Under the pieces are notes generated by a model. It worked only from the letters and a program-made list of their open reading frames with translations. It ran no database searches and was not told the DNA's origin. The position numbers were made by a program, and so were the translations under genes. From positions 697,001 to 761,000 of the forward strand of contig NC_081817.1 of assembly GCF_030704535.1 (NCBI RefSeq): 64,000 nucleotides of DNA, given 5' to 3'. Below are positions 49,501 through 62,556 of this stretch, piece after piece (within the stretch, counting starts at the first letter, position 1; the number at the start of each line of letters is the position of its first letter). This DNA is from Vitis vinifera (lineage: Eukaryota > Streptophyta > Magnoliopsida > Vitales > Vitaceae).

Positions 49501-52500
49501 GGCGGCTTTAACACGAGCAAGAAACGTAGAAAGGTGTGGAAGGCAGCCCCTTTGTGTCTTTTTTGGCTGGTTTGGAAGGAAAGAAATAGGATTGCATTTG
49601 ATAATGAGAAGCTTTCAATTCATAGGTTGAAAAATTCTTTTGTATGTAATCTTTGGATGTGGACTAAGTCGGTTGTAAATGAAGGCCCTCTTCCTTTATT
49701 CTGTTTTTTTTTATTGGCTAGGTGCTAGTTGAGGGCTGGTGATTTTTGTATCCCCTCTTCTTTTGTTTGTGCCTTTTGGCGCCTCTTGTATACCCCCTGT
49801 ATGCTTTTGGGTCAGCCTTAAGGTGCCATTTTTCTAATATATTTCATTCTGTGTGTTTACCTATCAAAAAAATAAAAAAAAAATGGTGTCAAGGCTTCGT
49901 GGGGCAAGAGGAAACCAAACTCGTCTTCCCGTTTTGAGAGGGAGATCTAGAAGTTGGAGTGTTCGGTTAACTGCAATAGGTCTCCTATGATAGTTAGGAG
50001 CAGGGGGGGACCCGGGGAGGAGTAATGGGGATCAAGATCTTGTTCAGTGAGGATTTCAAGTTGAGTCATTTTTTGATGTGGTAAGCAGTGGGTGCTTCAG
50101 AGTAGGCTGGGAAAAACTTGAGGAGGATTTCCCATGTTGTTCTCTTTGCTTTCATTTTGCCTTTGGGCGCTTTTTGTATACTACATGTGTGCGTTATTGC
50201 ACTCGTTCCTTGTGTTTTTAATATATTCTCGTATTTTACCTATCAAATAAATAAAAGACAATTACAATGCTAGTTTGGGTGCAAACGTTCATGGATATTC
50301 TTATGCTTTTACTAGTCTTTTGGCTAAAATCAGGTGTATTCATTGATATTCTTTATTTTGATAAGAGTTGAATATTCATTTGTTTGCTGTTTGCTTGCAA
50401 AAGTTCATGGATATTCTTATGCTTTTACTAGCCTTTTGGCTAAAATCAGGTGTATTCATTGATATTCTTTATTTTGACAAGAGTTGAATATTCATTTGTT
50501 TGCTGTTTGCTTGGTTTCACATGCATCCACTTCTATTTTCAGTTATTTATTTAGCTTTTTTTGCTCATTAACTTGCTGGAATTGTCTTGTTGTTTTACTT
50601 GGTTGTTGGGAAATCTTTCTCCTCAGTTTTTTCAGAGATTTCCTGGTGTTCTGATTTTAATTTCCACATCCTATTTATGCTTACAGAGGCCACAGCTTGT
50701 CAAAGGGAATATGCAGCTTTTCTCTGTTGAACAGCATCGTAGTCAAGCTCTTGAAGCTCATGCTGCATCATTCGCCACGTTTAAAGTGCGATGATTTCCT
50801 TTCACTTTTTCCTTGTGGTCTCACATTAGATATAAAGATGATGTCCCTTTTTATGAATATTTTACTATAGCCATTTTTATGACTTACACAGGTTCCAGGG
50901 AATGATCAACCTTGTACACTCATTGGTTTTGCCACAAAGTCCTTTAATGCTGGACAGATTGTCTCAAAGCTACATGTCATTGAACTTGGATCCAACCCAG
51001 GTCGACTTACCTTTTATCTGATGTATTTTTGTCTGCTTTTGTCATTATCCCCCCCCTTCCCCTCCCCTGGGGACCTGAATTGTCTGTCACTGTTTCATGT
51101 TATTCAAGCTGAAGGCTTTATTTTCATTTTATTTGAAAAGAAACTTGTGATTTTTACATTATTTCCATGTCTTTACAGTATAATGTAATTAGGATGGTGG
51201 GTTTGTATTTGGAAGAAGTGCCAATGGATTCAATTTGTGGACTAAATGGATGGAAGTTATCAAAACTAGAGGTTCTTCATTTTTTCTTTAACACATAGCA
51301 ATGGTTAATAAGAAACACATTAACAAATGTAACCTTACTATTTGTGGTATCTCAGTGTGGAATGATGGTTTATATCCAGCTTGGGAGCAGGGCAACAAGT
51401 GGGTCTCTTGGTCTGAAAATCAGTAGAGAAGTTTCGTAAGATTGGACCAAGTGCCAATCTAATGGCACAAATTGAGTTGAGTATAAATTTGATGACAAAG
51501 AATTGGCTTCTTTTTCTTTTTGGAGTGTGTTAAGGGTTTATTGGTGCTAGTTCAGCTGGATAGCCGAAAACTCTAAAAAAATTCTAGAAAATATTGTTGT
51601 TTAGTATTTCCAGTTGGGTTTCTATTTCGAAAATTAATTGTGAATTTAGGGGAGTTGGAAGTAGATTGGTGATGGAAAAAGTTGTGTGTCAAATTTCATG
51701 AATTTTGGTGTTTTGGAAATTTGTGAAATCAAAGAACCCTGATTGATACCCCATTGGACGTGTGCTGGTGCCAGATGTGGTTGTCATGCTTTTAGTCATG
51801 CAAATGATTTTGATTTTGTTCTAAAATCTCAATATGGACTGGGATTATGACAAGTTGCTGTCTCCTGAAGCAGTATTCTAATTTGATCATTGCATCATAA
51901 GTTTGAACTAGTGTTAACTCCTGCTGGGATATGGGATTGATGTTTGCCTCAACTACATTTATGATGATGACTCACTACTCTTGGTGGAATCATTATGTTA
52001 CCTTTTATTTTGTTTTGAATTCTGTTCTTATGTTTATTCCTGTTCTAACTTCAATAATTTCTTAGCAGGGAAACCAGGATTTACAAAGAAACAGGCTGAT
52101 CTTTTCTTTCCTCCAGATTTTGCTGATGATTTTCCAGTTGCAATGCAGGTATTTTCTATGTTAATTTTTGAACCCTGTCCTGGCTCAATTCTGTATGAGT
52201 ACTAAGTTACAAAGTTTCTTATGTGGCAGATATCGCACAAATATGGCTTGATATATGTGATTACCAAGCTTGGATTGCTGTTTGTGTATGACCTGGAGTC
52301 GGCTTCTGCAGTATACAGAAACAGGATTAGTCCAGATCCAATATTTTTGACTGCTGAAGCTACATCTATTGGAGGTTTTTATGCCATCAATAGGCGAGGG
52401 CAGGTGTTACTTGCTACTGTAAATGAGGCAGCAATTGTGCCTTTCGTCAGTGGCCAAGTATGTTTCTGAGCTGATTTCCTTTGTGGCATGTCAGAAAATT

Positions 52501-55500
52501 ATCTTCTGTGCTTATGGATGTTATCTGATTCTTATTGTAGTTGAACAACTTGGAGCTAGCTGTCAATCTCGCAAAAAGGGGAAATCTCCCTGGTGCAGAG
52601 AACTTGGTAATTTTTTTTGCATTTGTTTCTGTCTGTGATCAATCTAAGGATTCTACTCATTGATATAATTCCTAGTGTTTTCAAAGAAGTTTCAAAAAAT
52701 GTTATTTGTACATGAAGTAGCTAAGCATTCAAGTTGAGTTTTGTGATGTCACAAACCTCTTTAGATGTTGCCAGTTACGAGGTAAGTACCAGTTGCAAGG
52801 ATTGTTTTTGGGCTCCACATCATTGAAAATCATTTCAATATTCTTAATTTTCCAGTGCATATTTGTTTAACTTTTATGCATAGAATCATGTTTCATATAG
52901 TCATGGTGGAAATTTATACTGTTAAATCATTATGTAGTCTTTGCATATTTGGAATCTGATAGCCTGCCATTTCTATATCAGGTTGTCCAGCGTTTCCAAG
53001 AATTGTTTGCTCAGACAAAGTATAAGGAGGCTGCTGAGCTTGCTGCTGAATCTCCACAAGGAATTCTCCGTACACCGGACACAGTTGCCAAATTTCAGGT
53101 GTCTATTTTGTTAACTATTTCACATGTTCCCCACAGTGCTTAATGTTATTCTGTTGATTGATTTCTTTGCAACTGGACTCCTGTAAGGAAGGATGGGAAT
53201 GCTGATAGTTTTGACCACAGCTGCTGATATGGTCTGCATTTTAGTTCTAACCTTTTATAACAGGCCATACTTGTATAAGATCAATCCTGTTTAGAATACA
53301 ATATCAAGGTCTCAAATACCAAAAACATGTGAGGCTTTATAAAAATGTAGTTTAGTGGGCGAAGTGGGCCTGAACGACCTTAGTGGATTGGATTGATGAA
53401 GATCAAATCTGGCTTTGTACAAAATAGGAGTGTCTGCTTTCCTGTTTTCTACTGATATGAAGCACCCCATCTATCCTAGCCAGGATGAAATAAAATTGAA
53501 AGTAATGGTTTTGGTCTTTCTTTTCTCTTTTTCCACCTTTCTTTCTTCCTTTATTTTTTATTTTTTTAAAAAACCATTCCCTGGAATTTTGGGGTGGGAA
53601 AGATGCTAACCACTTTGTCTTCTTCTGGTGTCTAATTTTTGCAGAGTGTTCCTATGCAATCTGGGCAGACTCCACCTTTGCTACAGTACTTTGGAACACT
53701 TCTAACTAGAGGAAAGCTCAATGCATTTGAGTCATTGGAATTATCACGCCTGGTTGTGAATCAGAACAAGAAGAATCTTTTGGAGAATTGGTTAGCAGAG
53801 GACAAGCTGGAGTGCAGTGAGGAACTTGGGGATCTAGTGAAGGTTTGAAATGCAATTGGAGATGATTATTTTTTGTCCACTTAAGACAATTCTTGTTGGG
53901 ATGCTAATTTGAGTTTATTTTATTATTTTTATCCTGCTAATTTAAATGATTTTTTTTTTTAAATATAATTTTGACATTGAAAACCATGTTTTTTTTGTAG
54001 ACTGTGGATACTGACCTTGCACTCAAAATATATATTAAAGCGAGAGCAACTCCGAAAGTTGTTGCAGCCTTTGCTGAGCGTCGGGAGTTTGACAAAATTC
54101 TGATATACTCAAAGCAGGTGAATAGCATGATCTAGGTTTTCGTTGCCTCTTAAACAAAATATATGTTTTTTTTCTTTTTCCTGTAAAATTTGTTTCTTAT
54201 CTGTTACTACTTTTTTTATCAGTAATATTTTATTATTGAATTATGGGCATTTAGAGTAACTGTGTTTTCTTCGTCGCTGTAGGTTGGGTATACTCCTGAT
54301 TATTTGTTCCTTCTGCAAACCATTCTTCGATCAGATCCTCAGGTATGCAAGCCTTTTTCTAGTGTTTGCAGATTTTCCTTTTATGAAATTGTTCCAGAAA
54401 GGATCAGCTTAAATTTCAAATTGGATAAAATTTTCCTGAGTGGAGGCATTTATTTTTGGGTTGCAGGGAGCTGTAAATTTTGCGCTAATGATGTCTCAAA
54501 TGGAGGGAGGTTGTCCCATTGATTTTAATACGATAACTGATCTCTTTCTTCAGGTTTGTTATGTGACTGCTGCCTCTATTAATTGAATATATAATATCAT
54601 AATCACTGATCTTACATTTTTTGGTAACCAATCTTGTATCTTTCCACACCGCAAGTCATGCTGATGCTTCTTTGAAGCTTTTGTTCCTTTTTGTGACATG
54701 CTTCATAGGACTGAACAGTATTGGGCATCGTTGCAATTTGCAAGATGCCAAATTACCAATTAAGCTTAAGTCTTTATTATTGTATTCTTCAGAGGAACTT
54801 GATACGTGAAGCAACAGCATTTTTGTTAGATGTTTTGAAGCCAAATTTACCTGAGCATGGTTTCCTGCAAACAAAGGTTACTTTTTTCCTCTGATGCAAT
54901 TTTATTTTCACTATTCATCATTTTTTTTTCAGTTCCATAACATTTCTTGTTTTACAGGTCCTGGAAATCAATCTGGTAACTTACCCAAATGTTGCAGATG
55001 CTATATTAGCAAATGGGATGTTTAGCCATTATGATCGTCCACGGATTGCCCAGCTTTGTGAAAAAGCTGGTCTTTATGTGCGAGCCCTTCAGGTGAAATT
55101 GGTTCTTGCAATTCATTTTATTTTATTTTTTACCTTTTTTATTGTTACATGAAATTAATTATACGTCTTGGTTAAAACACTTATATTTTGTGCAGCATTA
55201 TACTGAGTTGCCAGATATAAAACGCGTCATTGTGAATACACATGCAATTGAGCCACAGGTTTTTATACTTCAACTGTGTTTCTTGGTTCACTAGGAGGTT
55301 GTAAACTTGCTATTGAATACGTGGTTCTCTTCAGGCACTTGTAGAGTTCTTTGGTACGCTTTCACGAGAATGGGCTTTGGAGTGCATGAAGGACCTTCTT
55401 CTGGTCAATCTAAGAGGCAACCTTCAGATAATTGTTCAGGTACCCATCATTGTCTTCTGATGGATGATCCAGATCGACTTGTAAACTTATTTCTTGCTTT

Positions 55501-58500
55501 CGCTAATATTGGTCTGTGCAGACTGCCAAAGAATATTCTGAGCAATTGGGTGTTGATCAATGCGTAAAACTCTTTGAGCAATTTAAATCATACGAAGGAT
55601 TGTACTTTTTTCTGGGTTCTTATTTGAGCTCAAGGTAATTTGTTTAGTAAGGAAGAACTTTGCTTTCTTTAGGTGCGGTACATCCAACTTATTTTGTGAT
55701 TTTCATATCGTTTTCTTTTGGTTCATGGAACAGTGAGGATCCTGACATTCACTTCAAGTATATTGAAGCTGCTGCTAAAACTGGACAAATTAAGGAGGTT
55801 GAGCGTGTGACTCGAGAATCAAACTTCTATGATGCTGAAAAAACAAAGAACTTCCTAATGGAAGCCAAGCTTCCAGATGCACGGCCGCTGATTAATGTGT
55901 GTGACCGTTTTGGTTTTGTCCCAGATCTCACACATTACCTATACACGAACAACATGCTTCGATATATTGAAGGTTATGTTCAAAAGGTGTGAGTTCCTTC
56001 TAGAATTCTAGAATTTTGGATCCCCTTTGGGTCATGATGAACTCCTGTGGATGCTTCAATGCCCTAATTAATTTTAGTCTTCAATTATTTGATTAAATTA
56101 ATTGCTTTTGCTTCTCTTGATAGGTGAACCCTAGTAATGCACCTTTAGTTGTGGGGCAGCTGCTAGATGATGAATGTCCAGAAGATTTCATTAAAGGTCT
56201 AATTCTTTCTGTCCGGTCGCTGCTTCCTGTTGAGCCCCTTGTGGATGAATGTGAGAAGAGGTGATGTGTCCCTACCATATGCCCTGTTCGGGTTCACTTT
56301 CTTTTTACTTCAATTGCTTATGCTTTGCATGTGGTTTTCAGAAATCGACTCCGTTTACTCACTCAGTTCTTGGAGCATCTTGTGAGTGAGGGAAGCCAAG
56401 ATGTGCATGTCCATAATGCTCTGGGTAAAATCATTATAGACAGCAACAATAATCCAGAGCACTTCCTCACTACCAACCCATACTATGATTCTCGTGTTGT
56501 GGGTAAATATTGTGAAAAGCGTGATCCCACCCTCGCAGTTGTTGCTTACCGGAGAGGACAATGTGACGAAGAACTTATAAATGTCACAAATAAGAACTCT
56601 TTGTTCAAACTGCAAGCCAGGTTTGTGACTTGTTTACTTCCCGATATATTATCATATGCATGGATTCATTTGGTACATGGACGCTACTTACACATACTTC
56701 CATTTCAGATATGTAGTTGAAAGGATGGATTCTGATCTCTGGGAGAAAGTTCTTGACCCTGATAATGATTATAGAAGACAGCTCATTGATCAAGTAGTAT
56801 CTACTGCTTTGCCAGAAAGCAAGAGTCCAGAACAAGTTTCTGCGGCTGTTAAGGCTTTCATGACAGCTGATCTACCCCACGAGCTAATTGAGCTTCTTGA
56901 AAAGATTGTGCTTCAAAACTCTGCATTCAGTGGGAACTTTAATCTGCAGAACCTTCTTATCTTGACAGCCATTAAAGCAGATCCATCTAGAGTGATGGAT
57001 TACATTAACAGGCTGGATAACTTTGATGGTCCTGCCGTTGGTGAAGTTGCAGTGGAAGCCCAACTGTTTGAAGAAGCATTTGCAATTTTCAAGAAGTTCA
57101 ACTTGAATGTCCAAGCTGTCAATGTGTTACTGGATAATATCCAAAGCATTGAGCGTGCTGTGGAGTTTGCATTCCGTGTTGAAGAAGATGCTGTTTGGAG
57201 CCAGGTGGCCAAGGCTCAACTAAGGGAGGGGTTGGTTAGTGATGCAATTGAGTCATTTATTCGTGCAGATGATGCCACCCAGTTCCTAGATGTTATTCGT
57301 GCTGCTGAAGATGCAAATGTTTACCATGACTTAGTGAGGTACCTTTTGATGGTTAGACAGAAGGCAAAAGAGCCCAAAGTGGACAGTGAGCTCATTTATG
57401 CTTATGCGAAGATTGATCGGCTGGGTGAAATTGAAGAATTCATTCTCATGCCAAATGTTGCTAATCTCCAAAATGTTGGTGATCGGTTGTATGATGAAGC
57501 CCTATACGAGGCTGCAAAAATAATATTTGCTTTTATTTCTAATTGGGCCAAGTTGGCCTGCACACTTGTGAAGTTGAGACAGTTCCAAGGTGCTGTTGAT
57601 GCAGCACGGAAGGCTAACAGCTCAAAGACATGGAAGGAGGTTTGCTTTGCTTGTGTTGATGCAGAAGAGTTCCGCTTAGCTCAGATATGTGGTCTCAACA
57701 TTATTATACAGGTAATGTATTGTTTTTTAAGGGTAGGGTGGGATGATAACATCATAAAAATGGATTGTTGTTTCAAAATTTCCTTCTGTATGAGCTTCCA
57801 AGCCTAATGTTTTCGCTTTTTTATTATCAGGTCTAATTTCCTAGTGTATTGATTTGAATTTTGTAGGTCGATGATTTGGAGGAGGTCAGTGATTATTACC
57901 AGAATAGAGGATGCTTCAATGAGCTAATATCACTCATGGAGAGTGGTCTGGGCTTGGAGCGTGCACATATGGGCATTTTTACTGAGTTGGGTGTCCTGTA
58001 TGCTCGATATCGTCCTGAGAAGCTTATGGAACACATCAAACTGTTTTCAACCCGTCTCAACATTCCCAAGCTTATACGGGCTTGTGATGAACAGCAGCAC
58101 TGGAAGGAACTCACTTACTTGTATATCCAATATGATGAGTTTGACAATGCTGCAACCACTATAATGAACCATTCTCCTGATGCATGGGACCACATGCAGT
58201 TTAAAGATGTTGCAGTCAAAGTTGCTAATGTGGAGCTCTATTACAAGGCCGTGCACTTTTACTTGCAAGAGCATCCTGATCTCATTAATGATCTTCTAAA
58301 TGTGCTTGCACTTCGAGTAGACCATACTCGTGTGGTTGACATAATGCGGAAGGTTTTTGTTTGTGCTGGCTTTTTTGTTTCCTTTCTTCTTCTTCTGAAG
58401 TATGTTACTTGTTTCCTTGACTCTTCTAGACGTTTATGTACTCTTTTGGTTATGCGTTTTTTGTTGGATTCCAGGCAGGTCACCTTCATCTTGTGAAGCC

Positions 58501-60544
58501 ATATATGGTTGCAGTTCAGAGTAACAATGTTTCTGCTGTGAATGAGGCTTTGAATGGGATTTATGTTGAGGAGGAAGACTATGACAGACTGCGTGAATCA
58601 ATTGATATGCATGATAACTTTGATCAGATTGGCCTTGCACAGAAGGTGGAGTATAATTTCTTTAGGTGCAATTGTTTTTCTTTGTGGTTCTATGCACTGG
58701 TTGATTTCATAAGCCTTGTTGGTATGTGTTTGAGCAGATTGAGAAACACGAGCTTCTTGAGATGAGACGTGTTGCTGCTTATATTTACAAGAAAGCAGGC
58801 AGATGGAAGCAATCAATTGCATTGTCGAAGAAAGACAACCTGTACAAAGACGCGATGGAGACTGCCTCGCAATCTGGTGACCGTGAACTTGCAGAGGAGT
58901 TGCTTGTTTATTTCATTGAGAAGGTACCCAGAATGCTAGAGCAATCTGAAGACATCTCTTTAACTAAAGCCATAGTCTTCCACAATATAAAATCAATCAC
59001 ACACCTTCATGCACTAGCATAACCGACAGGGTTTAAATCTTATTGGACCTGGAAACTCCATTCAAAATATCCATGCATCTTATGATTTACTTGCACTAAA
59101 CTTCTTGTAAATTTAGTTTAATGTTGACTTAACCACTGTTGTATAAAACATAAAGCAGTTGAATCTCCTTTTTGATTTTCCTTTTTTCCTTTTTTCCTTT
59201 TTTCTGGTCCTTTTGTGGTGTTTCCACCCTTGTTGTCAATGCCTCTGGATTTTCCAGTTCTTAAACATCCTCACTTAGATCTTATGTATCTTGTGAGGTT
59301 AAGGTTTTCATTCTATTTGGTCTTTTATCCATTGGGTTACACCCTTCTTCATTAATGTGGGCATGGTTCTAATATCTTTTTGTTGAATTTCTGTGGTATG
59401 GTGCTTATTTTTATTATTTTAAGTCTAATTTATATTGATGTACTTTTGCAGGGAAAGAAAGAATGCTTTGCATCTTGCCTCTTTGTGTGCTACGACTTAA
59501 TTCGTCCAGACATTGCTCTTGAACTTGCCTGGATTAACAATATGGTTGACTTTGCCTTGCCATATCTGTTGCAGGTGATCTGTTTGCTTCTTCCCTTGTC
59601 ATTCTCATATATTAGGAATTTTAGGAGGGAAATTAGCTTGCGACTTTCCCAGCCTGTGGGCCTTTTTTAGAGCTGAGATGATGAGCTTGCAGCTCGAGCA
59701 ACCAGATTTACACTTGTTTACCTTCCACCACTCCACACCCTTTGAAAGTTGTACTGGGGGTTTGATTTACTTATCTTGGTCCAGTAGTGTTTGGTCAGAT
59801 ACATTAGATTTTGAGACTTGGGTTTTGCATTCTATGTCCTAGCTACTTATTTGGGCATCATCTCTGAATTGTTAGCCTGCATCGTAGCGAGTGGAGCTTG
59901 ATTAATTAATGAACCATTCTTCTTGATTTTATTTTGTGGTCACTTTCTAATCTTTCCCTTTCTTTCAGTTTATCCGCGAGTACGCAGGCAAAGTTGATGA
60001 ACTTGTTAAGGACAAGCTGGAAGCTCTTAATGAAGTTAAGGCTAAAGAGAAGGAAGAGAAGGATGTAATCGCCCAGCAGGTATTTTGCTTTGAAAATCAA
60101 TTTCTTTGTTTTCCTTTGTGGTTCTCTAATGCATACCAGTAATCTAGTCCTTGTTCGACCTTTGCTTAGAATATTTTAATCGTGTATGCTTTGTGCAATC
60201 TACTTAGTCGAACTGCTGGTTGATGTTGTCATTGTGTCTTACCTTAGACACCATAACTAGAAATTTAACTGATTCTGTAGTTATGAGTGGCATGGCGTTT
60301 TTCTTCATCCCCTTCTGTTATTATTGACCATCTTAATTTATAGCTGGGCAATCTAATAGAAACTAATATGTTACATTGGCTGCAGAATATGTATGCTCAG
60401 TTGCTGCCCCTTGCTTTGCCTGCACCTCCGATGCCCGGCATGGGAGGAGCTGGGATGGCAGGAGGTTTTGTTCCACCTCCCATGGGTAGTATGGGAATGC
60501 CTCCAATGCCTCCTTTTGGAATGCCGCCAATGGGCACTTATTAA
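43590..60544 (+). CDS. CHC: Clathrin heavy chain (complete, 30 coding exons)
   Basis: Clathrin heavy chain forms the triskelion coat of vesicles at the plasma membrane, trans-Golgi and cell plate. Exons: 43590-43634, 43900-44104, 45544-45632, 45746-45824, 45983-46110, 50687-50785, 50892-51000, 52069-52148, 52230-52457, 52541-52606, 52982-53098, 53645-53842, 54001-54117, 54283-54342, 54467-54553, 54793-54876, 54958-55092, 55196-55258, 55335-55439, 55522-55634, 55734-55986, 56124-56260, 56342-56620, 56709-57711, 57867-58352, 58475-58645, 58738-58923, 59452-59574, 59969-60079, 60386-60544. All junctions are GT-AG and phases match; the product is 1,704 aa, as in other plants (about 1,705). The N-terminal beta-propeller starts [20 protein letters not shown]. 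The heavy-chain helical repeats follow (for example [20 protein letters not shown]), then the trimerisation region ([20 protein letters not shown]) and a Met/Pro/Gly-rich tail ending PPMGTY. Intron 5 (4.6 kb) holds nested LINEs. I saw no damage to the frame. Confidence 0.97.
47558..48715 (+). mobile_element. nested LINE 1 (5' truncated) in clathrin intron 5
   Basis: Flanked by AAGCGGCCTTGTG (47545-47557) and AAGCGGGCTTGTG (48716-48728), one mismatch in 13. It begins in L1 ORF2 C-terminal sequence ([20 protein letters not shown], then [16 protein letters not shown]) and ends in an A-rich tail (TTATTAAAAAAATAAAATAA). It is 1,158 bp with several stops. Confidence 0.75.
49494..49881 (+). mobile_element. 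nested LINE 2 (388 bp) in clathrin intron 5
   Basis: Flanked by AATGGTGTC at 49485-49493 and 49882-49890. It contains the last coding part of an L1 ORF2 ([20 protein letters not shown], then [17 protein letters not shown]) and ends CCTATCAAAAAAATAAAA. After it, the outer element resumes. Confidence 0.8.
50287..50515 (+). repeat. 116-bp tandem duplication with U2 snRNA-like core
   Basis: Two copies start GTTCATGGATATTCTTATGC at 50287 and 50403 and differ at only a few positions. Each contains CTTTTGGCTAAAATCAGGTG, close to the conserved U2 snRNA 5' segment CTTTTGGCTAAGATCAAGTG as I recall it. The branch-site-pairing GTAGTA that follows in U2 is not preserved. It lies in clathrin intron 5, just after the LINE cluster and about 170 bp before exon 6. 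Confidence 0.85.
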
Positions 60545-60975
60545 TCTGCTGGTGACTGTTGAAATCAGAATTAGTGGTGGATATTGATTGCTTGAGGAGG
60601 AAAGCGAACTAGCAGTTTGGAGTTCCATTTTGTGTTGGTGGGATTTTTGCGCTTCCACTTCTCTCTCTTTATTATTATTTTTTTTATAATGTGGCAAGTG
60701 AAGGTCTAGTCCAAAATAATGTCAATTTTCTCTGGTGTTTTGTCATAAGGCGTGGATATATTTCTTTGTAATATTCTTTTGGTAGCGGGAGGCAATTTTT
60801 TTTTTGCTGCTGGCAGAGGGCAAGCTGAGGATTTTCTGTACTTATTTCTTGCGGTCCAGGACATATAGCCAAGCATAATACAAGGACCCTTCATACAGAT
60901 TATCAAGTGTTCACTTGATATGTCCCGGACTGTTATTTCCAATTTGTTGGTTATTACCATCTCTGGTTTATATCC
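60545..60975 (+). other. probable 3' untranslated region of the clathrin gene
   Basis: T-rich sequence after the TAA without any coding frame, with mixed composition to about 60975. The polyadenylation site cannot be fixed from sequence alone. Confidence 0.4.
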
Positions 60976-62500
60976 TTTTGTTTTGACATCCTAGAATTAA
61001 GCGTCTTGTGTTCCCTGGTCACACATTTGAGTTGTCTCTCATTATTTGGTTGTTGTTCATACATATTTAGTGTGAATTTGTTTATGCTAGTTTCATTTTT
61101 TGGATCAGAATTCTGAGGCCTTTAGCCAATTACATTGCCATGGTGATTGATACCTCCCAGTTTTCCATTAATTTCTGCAAGTTAGCACTGCCACAAAGTC
61201 CTTAATCGAGGGCTCGTACTTGTATTAATAATTAACGTAGTTTTAACACCAGTATATATGATTAATAATAGATGCTTTAACATGGGTTGCTTCCTAGGTT
61301 TTTCCTTTTATTAATAATTGTTTATTAAAATAGAACATTTTCATTTGCAGTATAATAATGTATTGATAATGCATTGGCTTCACTAATTTGTCTCTTTTCC
61401 TTCTAAATGGTCTGACTAATCAAGCACAAATCTTCTGGGATATTATTTATATGTACTTTACACCCAAAAATCGCAAAACACAAAAATATACAATTTTACT
61501 GAGCACAAAAATGTTCTGAATCCTTGGCCAGAAAACACATCGGAGTTTTCTCCGTTGCCATTGAAGATCAACCACTTAGAAAACAATGATTAAATTTTTT
61601 TAAAAAATATATAGAAATATTTGTAGAAAAGACAAAATAGTTCCCGCTTGATAAAAAAAAAAATTATATACTGGTTCTTAAAAAATGTGATGAATTTTCC
61701 CTTATTTTCAATGAAGCAGAGATTATTTTCCGGACTAGGGCAATTTTGTCTTTTCAATCAAATAGCCCTATTAATACTAGCAACGTTGCAAACCAGGCTG
61801 CAAAGATCATGATTAATTCAATTCCCAACTAAAAGATGGCAATTGAATTCATATAAACTATCTTATATACATTCCCAGTTTCGAACTAGAGAACGATCTA
61901 TCCCACACAAAAACAAACTGAATAATTTACGTTTATTTTAATTTTGAATATCAAGAAGCTTAATTTATTGGTAGAGTTAATTAAAATGTTAAATAAAGAC
62001 TTTAGAATTTTTTGCTTCTTTATTTCAGGGAAGTATTCACTAAAGAGATTTTTTTTTTTTTGTTATTAAAAAATCTATATATTTTAAAATTATTTAATGT
62101 TTATATAAAAGAAGAAAAATGAATAAAATAAATTTAATAGAAGTATAAATGTAATTTTTTTAGCTTTTAAAAATTTAATTTTCCTTTTTTTTTCTTTATT
62201 TTTCCCCAAATTTTCTAAAAACAAAACAAAAGTTTAAATAATCGAATACTCTAAACAATTAAATTCTCTTGCGCTGGTTCCGGTATTATCCTCTTGCTAC
62301 CTAAAGACTTTTGAATCGTTTGTTTCCTTTAAAAAATTGGGATTCCCTAAACGATTCACAATAAAATTGTACGGGCAAAATCAGACTATATGTAACAAAG
62401 TGTTGGAAACTTTCATTTCTTGATCGGATATTATATAGTGAAAATTTCTTTTATGGCTCTGTAAAGAGTTCTGTATCAAGTCTTAAGACGATCTCTTCCC
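60976..62500. other. spacer between the clathrin and ALG11 genes
   Basis: AT-rich with several homopolymer runs. No gene, transposon border or RNA gene was recognised. The last 100 bp should be the ALG11 promoter and 5' leader. Confidence 0.45.
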
Positions 62501-62556
62501 ATTTTCCCACATCTTCGATCGTTTAATCCACTGAAAATAAGAAAAATAAGAGATCA

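Larger units (their letters stand above)
47379..50256 (+). mobile_element. outer LINE-like insertion in clathrin intron 5, containing two nested LINEs
   Basis: Bounded by the direct repeat GACAATTACAA at 47368-47378 and 50257-50267, with an A-rich end (TATCAAATAAATAAAA) just before the right copy. Removing the two nested insertions leaves about 1.3 kb. Near 49891 the text resumes [23 protein letters not shown] sequence, the N-terminal linker usual before the L1 endonuclease, and then passes quickly to a 3' end, so the element is internally deleted. It is oriented sense to the clathrin gene and lies wholly within the intron. Confidence 0.7.

Noticed and set aside
56656..57807. Separate 383-aa gene
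   Set aside because: It is clathrin exon 24 with intron read-through at both ends.
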